From Actinoplanes nipponensis (GTDB lineage: Bacteria > Actinomycetota > Actinomycetes > Mycobacteriales > Micromonosporaceae), in assembly GCF_016862275.1 (NCBI RefSeq), contig NZ_BOMQ01000053.1:186001-250000 (forward strand): DNA of 64,000 nucleotides. Reading direction: 5' to 3'. Of this stretch, positions 9,733-17,026 are shown one piece after another. Made by a program: the position numbers and the translations under genes. The notes under the pieces are model-generated. The model was not told the DNA's origin. It saw only the letters and a program-made list of their open reading frames with translations, and searched no databases. How positions within the stretch are numbered: the stretch's first letter is position 1; each line of letters begins with the position of its first letter.

Positions 9733-9763
9733 CTTACAACGTATGACAGCCTTACAACGTAAG
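9733..9763. promoter_or_regulatory. Twin TetR operators with embedded divergent -10 boxes
   Basis: Site A at 9733-9745 (CTTACAACGTATG, one mismatch) and site B at 9751-9763 (CTTACAACGTAAG, perfect 5-bp arms about AAC) are 18 bp apart centre to centre. TAAGGT of site A (minus strand, 9736-9731) is 7 bases from the tetR GTG. TAAGAT at the right edge of site B (9760-9765) is 7 bases from a GTG at 9773. Binding here would block both promoters. That TetR binds these sites is inferred from position and symmetry. Confidence 0.75.
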
Positions 9764-9772
9764 ATACCGAGC

Positions 9773-10447
9773 GTGGCCCGGCTGACCGGGATCTTCTACC
9801 TCGGCCTGGCCCTCACCGGCGGGCTCGGCTTCCTGCTCGTCCGGTCCCGGCTCTTCGTCGCCGGCGACGCGCCGGCCACGCTGGCCAACCTGGTCGCCCA
9901 CGAGGGTCTGGCCCGGGCCGGGATCGCCCTCGAACTGCTCGTCGTGCTGACCCAGGCGCTGACCGCCGTCTGGTTCTACCGGCTGTTCCGCCGGACCGAC
10001 GCCGTCGCGGCCGGCAGCATCGCCGCCTTCGGCCTGGTCAACGCGGTCGCGATCCTGGGCAGCGCGGCCCTGCTGGGCACCGCGCTCGACGTGGCCCGGC
10101 GGCCGATCGGCGACGCCGCCGCGACCGTGCAGCTCATGTACGTGGTCAGCGGCCACCTGTGGACGACGGGCGCGCTCTTCTTCGGGCTCTGGCTCATCCC
10201 GATGGGGTGGTGCGTGCTGAGGTCGCCCGGGATGCCCCGGCTGCTGGGCCGGGTCCTCGTCGCCGGCGGCGTCGGTTACCTGCTGAGCCCGTTCCTCGAG
10301 TACCTCGTGCCCCAGGCGGCCGCCCTCGCCGACGTGCTCACGCTGCCCGCGACCGTCGGCGAGGTCTGGATGGTCGGCTACCTGCTCGTCCGCGGGCTCC
10401 CCGCCCCGGCGCCCACCGCGGTGCTGCCGGCGCCGTCACCCGGGTGA
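9773..10447 (+). CDS. DUF4386-type multi-pass membrane protein
   Basis: 224 aa from the GTG at 9773. An in-frame ATG at 9743 is possible but lies inside operator A, whereas 9773 sits exactly 7 bases after TAAGAT, as in other leaderless genes here. The protein has about six hydrophobic helices and the family's opening A-R-L-T-G-I-F-Y-L-G-L-A. DUF4386 proteins are uncharacterised actinobacterial membrane proteins. The Ala/Pro-rich end overlaps the convergent NADH dehydrogenase gene by about 70 bp. Repression by the divergent TetR is likely; a ligand or transport role is only inference. Confidence 0.8.
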   Translation: MARLTGIFYLGLALTGGLGFLLVRSRLFVAGDAPATLANLVAHEGLARAGIALELLVVLTQALTAVWFYRLFRRTDAVAAGSIAAFGLVNAVAILGSAALLGTALDVARRPIGDAAATVQLMYVVSGHLWTTGALFFGLWLIPMGWCVLRSPGMPRLLGRVLVAGGVGYLLSPFLEYLVPQAAALADVLTLPATVGEVWMVGYLLVRGLPAPAPTAVLPAPSPG

Positions 10448-11781
10448 GCGAACGGGTCGCCGAAGTCGCGCATCGCCGTGCGGGCGTACACCTGCTGCAG
10501 CGTGGTCACCCGTTCGGAGCGGCCCCGGCCCAGGAAGCTGACCGCCCAGTGCAGCACCGCCGACACCCGGTTCTTGAAGCCGACCAGGTAGAACAGGTGC
10601 ACCACGAGCCAGATCAGCCAGGCCGGGAAGCCGGACAGCCGCAGCCGTCCGATGCTCGCCACGGCGGAGAACCGCGAGATCACCGCCAGGCTGCCCTTGT
10701 CGAAGTAGCGGAACGGCCGCTCCGCGGTACGGCCCGCGAGGCGGGCCCTGATCTGCCCGGCCGCGTACCGTCCGCTCTGGATCGCCACCTGGGCGACGCC
10801 CGGCAGCTGGCGCCCGTCGCGGCCCGGCAGCGCCATCAGGTCTCCCACCACGAAGATCTCCGGGTGGCCGGGGATCGTGGTGTCCGGCTCGACCAGGATG
10901 CGCCCGGCGCGGTCGGTCGACGCGCCCGTGGCCTCCGCCAGCCGGCGGGCCAGCGGCGGGGCCGACACCCCGGCGGCCCACACCTTGGTCATCGCGGGGA
11001 TGCGCTCGCGGCCGCGGACGGTCTCGACGTCGATGCCCTCCGGGTCGACCCCGACCACTGTGGTGTTCAGCTCCACCTCGACGCCGAGCTGGTGCAGCTC
11101 GCGCAGCGCGCGGGTGGAGAGCTGGTCGCCGAAGGTGTTGAGCACCGCGCCGACCGCGTCGACCAGCACGATCCGGGCCCGGTGCGGGTCGATGTGCCGG
11201 TACTGCCCGGGCAGGGTGCGGTGGGCCAGCTCGGCGATCTGGCCGGCCATCTCGGTGCCGGTCGGGCCGGCGCCGACGATCACGAAGGTCATCCAGCGCT
11301 CGACGTCGGCCGGGTCGGTCTGCAGGTCGGCGATCTCGAAGGCGTGGAAGATCCGGGCGCGCAGCTCCAGCGCGTCGTCGACGCTCTTCATGCCGGGGGC
11401 GTCCGCGGCGAAGCCGTCGTTGCCGAAGTAGGACTGCGAGGAGCCGGCGGCGAAGATCAGCGAGTCGTAACCGACGGTGTACGACACGCCCGGCCCCGCC
11501 ACCTCTACGGTGCGGGCCTCGACGTCCACGTCCCGGACCCAGCCGAGGCGCACGTCCACGTTGTCCTGCCGGCGGAGGATCTCGCGGATCGGCGGCGCCA
11601 CCTCTCCCTCGGAGAGGATGCCGGTCGCGACCTGGTAGAGCAGCGGCTGGAAGAGGTGGTAGGTGGTGCCGTTGATCAGGGTCACGTCCACGTCCGCCCG
11701 GCGCAGCGCCTTGGCGGCGAAGAGGCCGCCGAATCCCGCTCCGACGATGACGACCCGGTGCCTGTTCACTTCTGCTGACAT
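10378..11781 (-). CDS. ndh: Type II NADH dehydrogenase (FAD-dependent, single subunit)
   Basis: 467 aa from the ATG at 11781, which has GGAGG about 10 bases upstream; an in-frame ATG at 11808 lacks one. Two dinucleotide folds are visible: FAD site V-V-I-V-G-A-G-F-G-G near the start and NADH site F-V-I-V-G-A-G-P-T-G-T-E in the middle. W-A-A-G-V and the FAD-closing I-F-V-V-G-D-L-M-A-L-P-G follow. The C-terminal hydrophobic/amphipathic segment (WLIWLVVHLFYLVGFKNR) is the membrane anchor typical of NDH-2. The enzyme passes electrons from NADH to quinone without pumping protons. Its 3' end overlaps the convergent DUF4386 gene. Confidence 0.9.
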   Translation of the reverse strand: MSAEVNRHRVVIVGAGFGGLFAAKALRRADVDVTLINGTTYHLFQPLLYQVATGILSEGEVAPPIREILRRQDNVDVRLGWVRDVDVEARTVEVAGPGVSYTVGYDSLIFAAGSSQSYFGNDGFAADAPGMKSVDDALELRARIFHAFEIADLQTDPADVERWMTFVIVGAGPTGTEMAGQIAELAHRTLPGQYRHIDPHRARIVLVDAVGAVLNTFGDQLSTRALRELHQLGVEVELNTTVVGVDPEGIDVETVRGRERIPAMTKVWAAGVSAPPLARRLAEATGASTDRAGRILVEPDTTIPGHPEIFVVGDLMALPGRDGRQLPGVAQVAIQSGRYAAGQIRARLAGRTAERPFRYFDKGSLAVISRFSAVASIGRLRLSGFPAWLIWLVVHLFYLVGFKNRVSAVLHWAVSFLGRGRSERVTTLQQVYARTAMRDFGDPFAHPGDGAGSTAVGAGAGSPRTSR

Positions 11782-11941
11782 CTCTGATTCACCCTCCGTG
11801 CGGTACAACGCCGGGGACCGGCCGTTGCTGCCCGGATCGGGACCCGCCCCGCTGTGATGTGCGGGACCCCGGGGTGTCCGGTGCGGTCGGTCATGTCATC
11901 GGGACGAACCGGCCCGCGACGATGTGACCGCTACCGGGGGG

Positions 11942-12322
11942 TCAGCGGTGTGAGGTGCGGCACCGCGCGGAGGTCAGCGGGCCCGCCGCGGGGGCGAACC
12001 GGTTGAAACCGCTGTTGCGGGCGCGCCGGACGGCGGGCGCCGGGTCGGCGGCGGGTGCCGGTGCCGGTGTGGGTGTGGGTGTGGGTGTGGGTGCGGACGG
12101 CGCGACCGAGAGCGGGGTGGGCCGCGCGGCGGGGAGCGGCTGCGCGGGCTTGCCCGGAACGGCCACGGCGGCCGGCGGGGCGTCCGGCGCCGGCGGCGCC
12201 GGGGCGGCGCAGCTGCCGGTCGGCTCGTCCGGGCCGGGCGTGCGGCCCGGCCGGCGGGCCAGCAGGACGCCCGAGACAGCGCAGATCACCAGTACGCCCA
12301 TCATGATCATCGCCTGCGTCAT
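11942..12322 (-). CDS. Small single-pass membrane protein with Pro/Thr-rich tail
   Basis: 126 aa. One N-terminal membrane helix (AMIMMGVLVICAVSGVLLA) is followed by a Pro/Ala-rich stretch containing a (T-P)n run and a basic end. No family recognised. GGAAGG about 10 bases before the ATG supports the start. The (T-P)n run is coded by a hexanucleotide repeat. A 16-bp palindrome lies 33 bases upstream. Low-complexity composition makes a stable fold outside the membrane unlikely. Confidence 0.55.
   Translation of the reverse strand: MTQAMIMMGVLVICAVSGVLLARRPGRTPGPDEPTGSCAAPAPPAPDAPPAAVAVPGKPAQPLPAARPTPLSVAPSAPTPTPTPTPAPAPAADPAPAVRRARNSGFNRFAPAAGPLTSARCRTSHR
12067..12095. repeat. Hexanucleotide tandem repeat (GTGTGG)n
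   Basis: About four and a half copies of GTGTGG lie inside the small membrane-protein gene and code for the Thr-Pro run on the minus strand. Copy changes would stay in frame, so length can vary between strains without frameshift. Confidence 0.8.
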
Positions 12323-12355
12323 GCCGCCACGACCTTCCGCTCCACGCCCGAGCCG

Positions 12356-12371
12356 TTGGTTATCTAACCAA
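12356..12371. promoter_or_regulatory. 16-bp palindrome between divergent genes
   Basis: TTGGTTA-TC-TAACCAA: perfect 7-bp arms, AT-rich within very GC-rich DNA, located between the small membrane-protein gene (minus) and the XRE-type gene (plus). The size suits a dimeric MarR-, GntR- or XRE-type repressor. The minus-strand reading also contains TAGATA, a possible -10. The binding protein is unknown; the adjacent XRE gene is one candidate. Confidence 0.55.
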
Positions 12372-12444
12372 TGACGTTAGCAGTGCATGCGCCTTCAACC
12401 AATCGCTGACCCGGCGGACGATGACCCGGCGGCCCCCGGCGGCC

Positions 12445-12450
12445 TATCCT
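12445..12450 (+). promoter_or_regulatory. -10 box for leaderless XRE gene
   Basis: TATCCT ends 7 bases before the ATG at 12458, and no Shine-Dalgarno sequence is present. No good -35 is seen. Confidence 0.5.
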
Positions 12451-12457
12451 CGACCCC

Positions 12458-12862
12458 ATGACGCCTTCCACGCCGGAGGCCGGCTTCGGCGGCTATCTCA
12501 AGGAAGCGATCCGGGCCGCGCGGTTCCCGACCCCCACCCACTTCGCCCGGGCCGCCGGCACCGACCCGTCGGTCGTGCTGCGCTGGCTCAGCGGCGAACA
12601 GCGGCCCACCATCCGGTCCATCGAACGGATCGCGCCGGTGCTCGGCCGCACCATCAACGAGATCGTGGTGGCGGCGTACCCCGATCGGGTCGGCGGCGGG
12701 CCGCCGGCCCCGCCGGTCACCCATCCGCTCGTGCACGACCTGGGTCGCATCCTGGCCCCGGATTCGCCGGTGCCGGAGGGCGACCGGGCGGCGCTGGAGG
12801 CGGTGCTGGACCGGATGCTCGAGCCGTACCGCAAGGTGCTGCGCCGCCGCCGGTCGGCGTGA
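12458..12862 (+). CDS. XRE-like helix-turn-helix protein
   Basis: 134 aa. Residues ~10-75 form a Cro/C1-like five-helix DNA-binding domain: G-Y-L-K-E-A-I-R-A-A-R then F-A-R-A-A-G-T-D-P-S-V-V-L-R-W-L-S-G-E-Q-R-P-T as helices 2-3, and I-E-R-I-A-P-V-L-G-R after. The C-terminal half is helical with a basic end (KVLRRRR) and may dimerise. It is a probable repressor of unknown target; the palindrome at 12356-12371 in the shared intergenic space is a natural candidate. Confidence 0.75.
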   Translation: MTPSTPEAGFGGYLKEAIRAARFPTPTHFARAAGTDPSVVLRWLSGEQRPTIRSIERIAPVLGRTINEIVVAAYPDRVGGGPPAPPVTHPLVHDLGRILAPDSPVPEGDRAALEAVLDRMLEPYRKVLRRRRSA

Positions 12863-12921
12863 GGCCGACGATCAGCTCGCCGGGTGTCGCGCCCGCCGCC
12901 GGATGTCCGTAATCTCGGACC

Positions 12922-13467
12922 ATGACCGAGCGGGCCCGCGCCGAGCCGAGGTCCACCGTGGGCGGACTGCACCTGCAGGTGAGCGGGCTGCTGCTCGGCT
13001 CCCTGATCGCCGCGGTGGCCGCCACCGGCGCGCTGATCATCACCCTGGCCGTCGGGCTGCCACCGGGGCATCCGCCGCCCGGCCCCAACGGCATGCCCCC
13101 GCCGCCGCCCGACCTCACCTCGCTCGCCGTCTTCCCGGTCATCACCGGCGTGTTCGTGCTGGCCTGGCTCGCGGTCGTGGTGGCGTACTCGCGCGACCAG
13201 ATCCTGCGCCGCATCGAGCAGCTCAAGGCCGGGCCCGGCGCCGTGGACCGGCCGTTCGACCAGCTCATCGCCGAGCTGCGGGCGCAGCTCGCGGCCGACC
13301 GCGAGCAGGAGCTGCGCCTGCTCCAGGAGCGCATCGCGGAGCTGACCGAGGAGTACGGCGAGCAGCGCGAAACCGACGGCTACCTCAACGGCATGCGGAT
13401 AGCCACCGGCGACCAGCCGCCCCCGGCCAAGGTGCATTCCATCCGCCGGACGCCGCACCAACCCTGA
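12922..13467 (+). CDS. Two-helix membrane protein with cytoplasmic coiled coil
   Basis: 181 aa, no recognised family. Two membrane segments (about residues 22-50 and 72-92) flank a short Pro/Gly-rich external loop. The C-terminal half is a charged coiled coil (DQILRRIEQLK ... REQELRLLQERIAELTEEYGEQRE). TAATCT at 12910-12915 lies 6 bases before the ATG, so the message may be leaderless. The architecture suggests a membrane-tethered scaffold; no function can be assigned. Confidence 0.65.
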   Translation: MTERARAEPRSTVGGLHLQVSGLLLGSLIAAVAATGALIITLAVGLPPGHPPPGPNGMPPPPPDLTSLAVFPVITGVFVLAWLAVVVAYSRDQILRRIEQLKAGPGAVDRPFDQLIAELRAQLAADREQELRLLQERIAELTEEYGEQRETDGYLNGMRIATGDQPPPAKVHSIRRTPHQP

Positions 13468-13625
13468 CGCGGTCCGGTGATTCGAGTGGCTCGTCCGGTT
13501 ACGCGGCCCGGCCCGCGGGGAACAGAGAGATCAGGAACATCCCCGAGCGAAGGGTCAGCGAAGATGGTGACCGTACGGCTGAGCACCACCCGGTCCGTGT
13601 CCGCCCCGCGGCGGGAGGTGCGGCG

Positions 13626-14027
13626 ATGAGCGCGGTTGCGAATCCCGCCACCGTCGACGAGTGCCTGCGCGTCGGGGCCGGCTTCTCCCAGGGTGACCGG
13701 AACTGGATCGCCGAGCAGTTCGGCACGCTGGACGCCCGGCTCGCCGGCTTCCACGCCGACACGACCGAACTCGAGGTGTCGGTCAAGGACCGAGAGGCCC
13801 CGGGGCAGAAGGTCACCCTGGAGTGCTGGATCGCCGGCCGGCAGAAGGTCGTCACCACCTCGTCCGAGGAGGACCTGCACGCGGCCCTCAACGACGTGCG
13901 CGACGACCTGCGCCGCAAGCTCAACGACGCGAAGACCAAGCAGGAGCCGCGGCACAACCGGCACCTGCGGGAGAACCCGTTGCCCGACCCGGCCGCCCTC
14001 GACGAGGGCGACCTGCTCCAGCACTGA
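13626..14027 (+). CDS. HPF/RaiA-like ribosome-associated domain protein (probable)
   Basis: 133 aa. GGGAGGTG lies 5 bases before the ATG. The central part reads like the S30AE/HPF fold: a first helix (AEQFGTLDARLAGF), a strand with T-E-L-E-V-S-V-K-D, then K-V-T-L-E-C-W-I-A-G, and the D-L-H-A-A-L-N-D-V-R-D-D-L-R-R-K-L helix that in HPF packs on the ribosome. It lacks the long C-terminal dimerisation domain of long HPF. If correct it would bind idle 30S subunits; without a profile search this stays probable. A strong terminator follows at once. Confidence 0.55.
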   Translation: MSAVANPATVDECLRVGAGFSQGDRNWIAEQFGTLDARLAGFHADTTELEVSVKDREAPGQKVTLECWIAGRQKVVTTSSEEDLHAALNDVRDDLRRKLNDAKTKQEPRHNRHLRENPLPDPAALDEGDLLQH

Positions 14028-14032
14028 GCACG

Positions 14033-14068
14033 GCGTCCTGCCCGCCGGTCACCCGGCGGGCAGGACGC
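14033..14068. terminator. Bidirectional terminator, 16-bp perfect stem
   Basis: Arms GCGTCCTGCCCGCCGG (14033-14048) and its exact complement (14053-14068) enclose a TCAC loop. It ends the HPF-like gene on the plus strand. On the minus strand the loop contains the stop codon of the DHFR-family gene (14051-14049), so it can serve both directions. No T tract follows, which is normal for actinomycete hairpins. Confidence 0.8.
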
Positions 14069-14597
14069 GGTACCGCAGCAGGGAAGCGAGCGGCACGCCG
14101 GAGAGGTGGATGCGTTCGAGCCCGACGGTACGGCCGCCGGGCTGCGCGAACAGCCGCACCCCGTCGCCCAGCAGCACCGGCGCGATGCAGGTGAGCACCT
14201 CGTCCAGCACCCCCGCGGCCAGGCACTGCCGGGCGACGTCGGCGCCCAGCACGTTCACGTACTTGTCGCCGGCCGCCGCCCTGGCCTGCCGGACGGCCTC
14301 GGCGAAGTCGCTCACGAAGGTGACCCCCGGCCACGGCGTGGCGGGCACCCGGTGGGTCAGCACGACCTGCGGCCCGGACCAGCCCCCGCCGAACGCCTGA
14401 CCCTCGCCGGGCGTGTCCTTGTAGGGGTCGTCGCCGCGGAACGTGCGGTTGCCGACCAGCAGCGACCCGATCTCCCCGATCAGCTCGTCGACGTACGGGT
14501 TCGGCCCCAGGTACGGCGTCAGCCACGACATGTCACCCCCGGGACCGGCGATGAAGCCGTCGAGGGACATGGTCACCGAGTACAGCAGCCTGGCCAC
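14049..14597 (-). CDS. Dihydrofolate reductase / RibD C-terminal family protein
   Basis: 182 aa, GTG start. It begins with M-x-L-L-Y-S-V-T-M-S-L-D-G-F-I-A-G-P-G-G-D, the classic start of the DHFR-like YyaP/RibD_C family. It continues with L-L-V-G-N-R-T-F and the NADPH-binding V-L-G-A-D-V-A-R-Q-C, ending in P-V-L-L-G-D-G-V-R-L-F. These proteins are NAD(P)H-dependent reductases of mostly unknown substrate, not necessarily DHFR. It starts only 4 bp after the membrane-protein stop of the caspase/SLOG operon, so it may be the fifth gene of that transcript. Confidence 0.85.
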   Translation of the reverse strand: MARLLYSVTMSLDGFIAGPGGDMSWLTPYLGPNPYVDELIGEIGSLLVGNRTFRGDDPYKDTPGEGQAFGGGWSGPQVVLTHRVPATPWPGVTFVSDFAEAVRQARAAAGDKYVNVLGADVARQCLAAGVLDEVLTCIAPVLLGDGVRLFAQPGGRTVGLERIHLSGVPLASLLRYRVLPAG

Positions 14598-14601
14598 GGG
14601 G

Positions 14602-15315
14602 TCAGGATCGCACGGAGGCCGACGGCGACGGCGCCGGCCTGGCCGCCCCGGTGGGCGGGGCCGTGGCGAGCAGGAAGAGCACCGCGCCGAGCGCGATCAG
14701 CACCATGGCCCCCACGGTGACGAGCCGGGCCCGCCGCAGCGACTCGCGGATCTGCCACACGTGGACGAACTCCAGCAGGCGACGCTGGAGCTGCTGGGCC
14801 AGGGCGTGGTTGGCGTGCGCGTCCGCCAGGGAGAGCTCGAGGGTCGCCTTGACGTCGGCCTTCCTCTCGTGGGCGGCCAGCGACGCCAGCTGGGCCGCCG
14901 CCCGGGCATGCCGGGTGGCCGCCGCCCGCAGGTCGTCGGCGTCGGCGCCGAACGGCCCGAAGAAGGCGCGGGTGTCGCCGGCCATCCGGGCCCGGAGCTC
15001 GGCCAGCTCGGGCGTGGCCAGGGTGGCCAGGGTGGTGACCGGGGGCACGAGCGCCTCGGCGGCGAACCAGATGACCAGGCCGACCCCGCTGAGCACCAGG
15101 GCCAGGCCCAGGAACGCCAGCGCGGCGTCGGCGGCGGTGGCGATCTTCCCGACCGCGGTCAGCGGGGCGGCCCCGACCAGCAGCGAACCGACGGCGGCGG
15201 CGGCCGCCACGATCCACTTCGCGGTGGCGCGCATGTCCGGCACGGCGTCCAGGGGCGACGGGCCGGACGCCGCGGTCACGCTCGGCGTGGGGTTCGTGCC
15301 GGCCTGGACGGTCAT
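14602..15315 (-). CDS. Three-helix membrane protein of the caspase/SLOG operon (putative effector)
   Basis: 237 aa. Hydrophobic segments lie near residues 32-50, 62-88 and 200-220. A ~110-residue charged helical domain sits between the second and third, and the C-terminus is Pro/Ser-rich. No family recognised; the layout resembles small membrane effectors (SLATT-like 2TM proteins) that accompany SLOG or nucleotide-signal proteins, but no diagnostic motif was found. Its ATG overlaps the stop of the 66-aa gene by the ATGA arrangement. Being last of four overlapping genes, it is likely made in fixed ratio with caspase and SLOG. Membrane damage on activation is a hypothesis. Confidence 0.7.
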   Translation of the reverse strand: MTVQAGTNPTPSVTAASGPSPLDAVPDMRATAKWIVAAAAAVGSLLVGAAPLTAVGKIATAADAALAFLGLALVLSGVGLVIWFAAEALVPPVTTLATLATPELAELRARMAGDTRAFFGPFGADADDLRAAATRHARAAAQLASLAAHERKADVKATLELSLADAHANHALAQQLQRRLLEFVHVWQIRESLRRARLVTVGAMVLIALGAVLFLLATAPPTGAARPAPSPSASVRS

Positions 15316-15512
15316 GCCGCCGGGCCCCGGTCCGAGCCGGGGTCCGCCTCCCGGGCGGTGTCCTCGTCGCCGACGTCGCGGACCAGCGGGCCCGGGTCGT
15401 CGGCCGGCAGGCGCACGTACGGGACCCACTGCCGGCCGTCGTACATCTCGACCACGCCGGTCCGGCCGAGCCGGATGTCGCCCGGCTCGGGCTGAGCCGC
15501 CGGGCCGGTCAC
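15312..15512 (-). CDS. 66-aa acidic small protein between SLOG and membrane genes
   Basis: GTG start overlapping the SLOG stop (GTGA); stop overlapping the next ATG (ATGA). The first half carries a compact conserved-looking core (G-D-I-R-L-G-R-T-G-V-V-E-M-Y-D-G-R-Q-W-V-P-Y), the second half is Asp/Pro-rich and probably disordered. No domain recognised. The double overlap and unbroken frame support a real gene. It may be a linker or constant component of the system, such as an adaptor or a protease substrate (inference). Confidence 0.65.
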   Translation of the reverse strand: MTGPAAQPEPGDIRLGRTGVVEMYDGRQWVPYVRLPADDPGPLVRDVGDEDTAREADPGSDRGPAA

Positions 15513-15985
15513 CGGGTCACCCCGGCGGGCCAGACCACCTGGACCGGCCGGCCGACGGCGTGGGCCCGGCGCACGACGTCGCCCGTGCCGCCGAGGCCGG
15601 CCGCGGGCCGGCCGTCCCAGACGGCGACGAGCAGGTCGCAGCGATCGATCACCCGGACGCCCGCCGCCATGAAGGCCTCCTCGGACGGTGCGGCAAAGGG
15701 CAGTTGCTCCAGGGCGCGGGCGCGCCGCAGCAACCCCCGGTACGTCGCCAGGACGCCGGGGTCGGTGAACGTCGTCTCGAAACCGGCACACGGCACGATG
15801 ATGTCCAGGCTGCCGCCGGCCTCGAGCAGCAGCGCGGCGAAGAGCTGGTCGGCGCCGGCGGCGAGGCTGGCCACCCCGGCCAGCGGGCGGCCGGCCCGGC
15901 GGAGCGACTCGCGGATGCCCTGCTCGATGAAGCCGAGCGCGGCCGCGGGCATGTTCTGGTGCCCGGTGAACCCGACCGTGGTCAC
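15509..15985 (-). CDS. SLOG-domain (Rossmann-like) nucleotide-sensing protein
   Basis: 158 aa, GTG start within the caspase stop (GTGA). It opens with V-G-F-T-G-H-Q-N-M, the G-x-T-G-H loop of SLOG/DprA-like proteins. A-S-L-A-A-G-A-D-Q-L-F-A, the second ligand-binding loop, follows, then a strand (IDIIVPCAGF-like) and a late C-D-L-L-V-A-V-W-D-G. SLOG domains bind nucleotides or nucleotide-derived signals; in Thoeris ThsA a SLOG domain senses an ADP-ribose signal made by a TIR protein. Here it is a stand-alone domain next to caspase and TIR genes, so a sensor role is the natural reading. The ligand is unknown. Confidence 0.8.
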   Translation of the reverse strand: MTTVGFTGHQNMPAAALGFIEQGIRESLRRAGRPLAGVASLAAGADQLFAALLLEAGGSLDIIVPCAGFETTFTDPGVLATYRGLLRRARALEQLPFAAPSEEAFMAAGVRVIDRCDLLVAVWDGRPAAGLGGTGDVVRRAHAVGRPVQVVWPAGVTR

Positions 15986-16938
15986 AACAGGTCCCTCGCG
16001 GCCAGCAACCGGTAGTGCCGGCCCAGCGGGGTGAGGCGGCACGGCTTGGACTCCATCGCCGCGAAGTACAGGTGGTCGGTGCCGACCGGCTCGACCAGCT
16101 TGGCGGCGCGGGCCCGCTGGAGCAGCCCGAAGACCCGCTGGTGCTCCTCGTGCTGCGGCTCCGCCAGCGGTTCGTAGGACGGGTCGAGCGGCAGCTCGTA
16201 CTCCGGCGTGACGAACAGGTCGGGCAGCTCGTACAGGTCCTCGACCGGCACCGCCGGCCGCGACCGGCGGATGATGATCTCGCGGGTGACGTTCGCCTTC
16301 AGCTGCGGGCTCTGGTCCCAGACGCCGAAGCATTCCGAGAGGTACGCGTACAGCCCGCCGATGCTGACGTTGCCGCGCACGTCCGCCGCCCCGCCCGCCA
16401 GCGCCCCGCAGAGCATGGTGGAGAAGACCCCGCGGCCGTCCGTGCTCTCCCCGGCGAGCTGATCGCCGCGGGTCGCGGTCAGCATGGCCAGGCCGGTACG
16501 CAGCACGCTCGCGTCCGACCCGAGCTGGGGGACCACCCCCGCGGACCCGGACAGGCAGCAGTCCAAAATGATCAGAACCTCGCCGACCCCCTTCGCCGCC
16601 GCGGCATCGAGGATCTCGGTGATCGCGATGCCCGGCGATTCCCGCGTCCCGTCGGAGGTGGCCAGCACGACCGTGCCGTTCCGGTCCACGCCGTGGCAGG
16701 CGGCATAGAGCAGAGCCACCTCCGCCCCCGGCGCGAGCAGCCGCGTCACGCCCTGACGGAGCTCGTCGCGGGTGACCCCGCGCTGGACGTTGGCCAGGGT
16801 CTGGCAGTAGAAGTTGCGCGAGTTGTCCTCGTTGCGGGACAGCAGCGGCAGCAGGGCGGCCACGTCGTTGACACAACCGGCGAGCGGCCGGAACGCTTGG
16901 TACGTGTCGATTCCGACCAGCAATGCGCGGCGTGTCAT
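15982..16938 (-). CDS. Caspase-family (C14) cysteine protease with C-terminal winged-helix-like region
   Basis: 318 aa. Residues 1-230 are a caspase/metacaspase fold: R-A-L-L-V-G-I-D-T-Y start, catalytic His82 in A-A-C-H-G, and Cys128 in the D-C-C-L-S-G motif after a hydrophobic strand (VLIILDCC). A-M-L-T-A-T-R-G-D-Q-L-A and G-V-F-S-T, the substrate-pocket segments, follow. Residues ~265-318 (HQRVFGLLQRARAAKLVEP ... CRLTPLGRHYRLLA) look like a small winged helix. GGGAGG lies 5-6 bases before the ATG. It is first of the four overlapping genes and divergent from the TIR gene (143 bp). Both catalytic residues are intact, so protease activity is expected; target unknown. Confidence 0.85.
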   Translation of the reverse strand: MTRRALLVGIDTYQAFRPLAGCVNDVAALLPLLSRNEDNSRNFYCQTLANVQRGVTRDELRQGVTRLLAPGAEVALLYAACHGVDRNGTVVLATSDGTRESPGIAITEILDAAAAKGVGEVLIILDCCLSGSAGVVPQLGSDASVLRTGLAMLTATRGDQLAGESTDGRGVFSTMLCGALAGGAADVRGNVSIGGLYAYLSECFGVWDQSPQLKANVTREIIIRRSRPAVPVEDLYELPDLFVTPEYELPLDPSYEPLAEPQHEEHQRVFGLLQRARAAKLVEPVGTDHLYFAAMESKPCRLTPLGRHYRLLAARDLL

Positions 16939-17026
16939 CGCACCTCCCGACCGCTACCCGACCCATTAGAACGGAAAACGGCGGACCGGGCCAGGCGGAT
17001 GGTCGAACGGTCATTCGGGATCGCGC

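Noticed and set aside
9717-9747. TTGACA (9717-9722) with TATGAC (9742-9747) as a promoter for the DUF4386 gene
   Set aside because: The hexamers are good but the 19-base spacer is long and TTGACA is in the tetR start region; the leaderless TAAGAT arrangement matches other genes here better.
9743-9772. ATG 9743 as the start of the DUF4386 gene
   Set aside because: It lies in TetR operator A and upstream of the TAAGAT box that is correctly spaced to GTG 9773. Not excluded, but less likely.
12067-12095. GT-rich repeats considered as a CRISPR-like array
   Set aside because: Units are only 6 bp with no spacers; they code for Thr-Pro in the small membrane protein.
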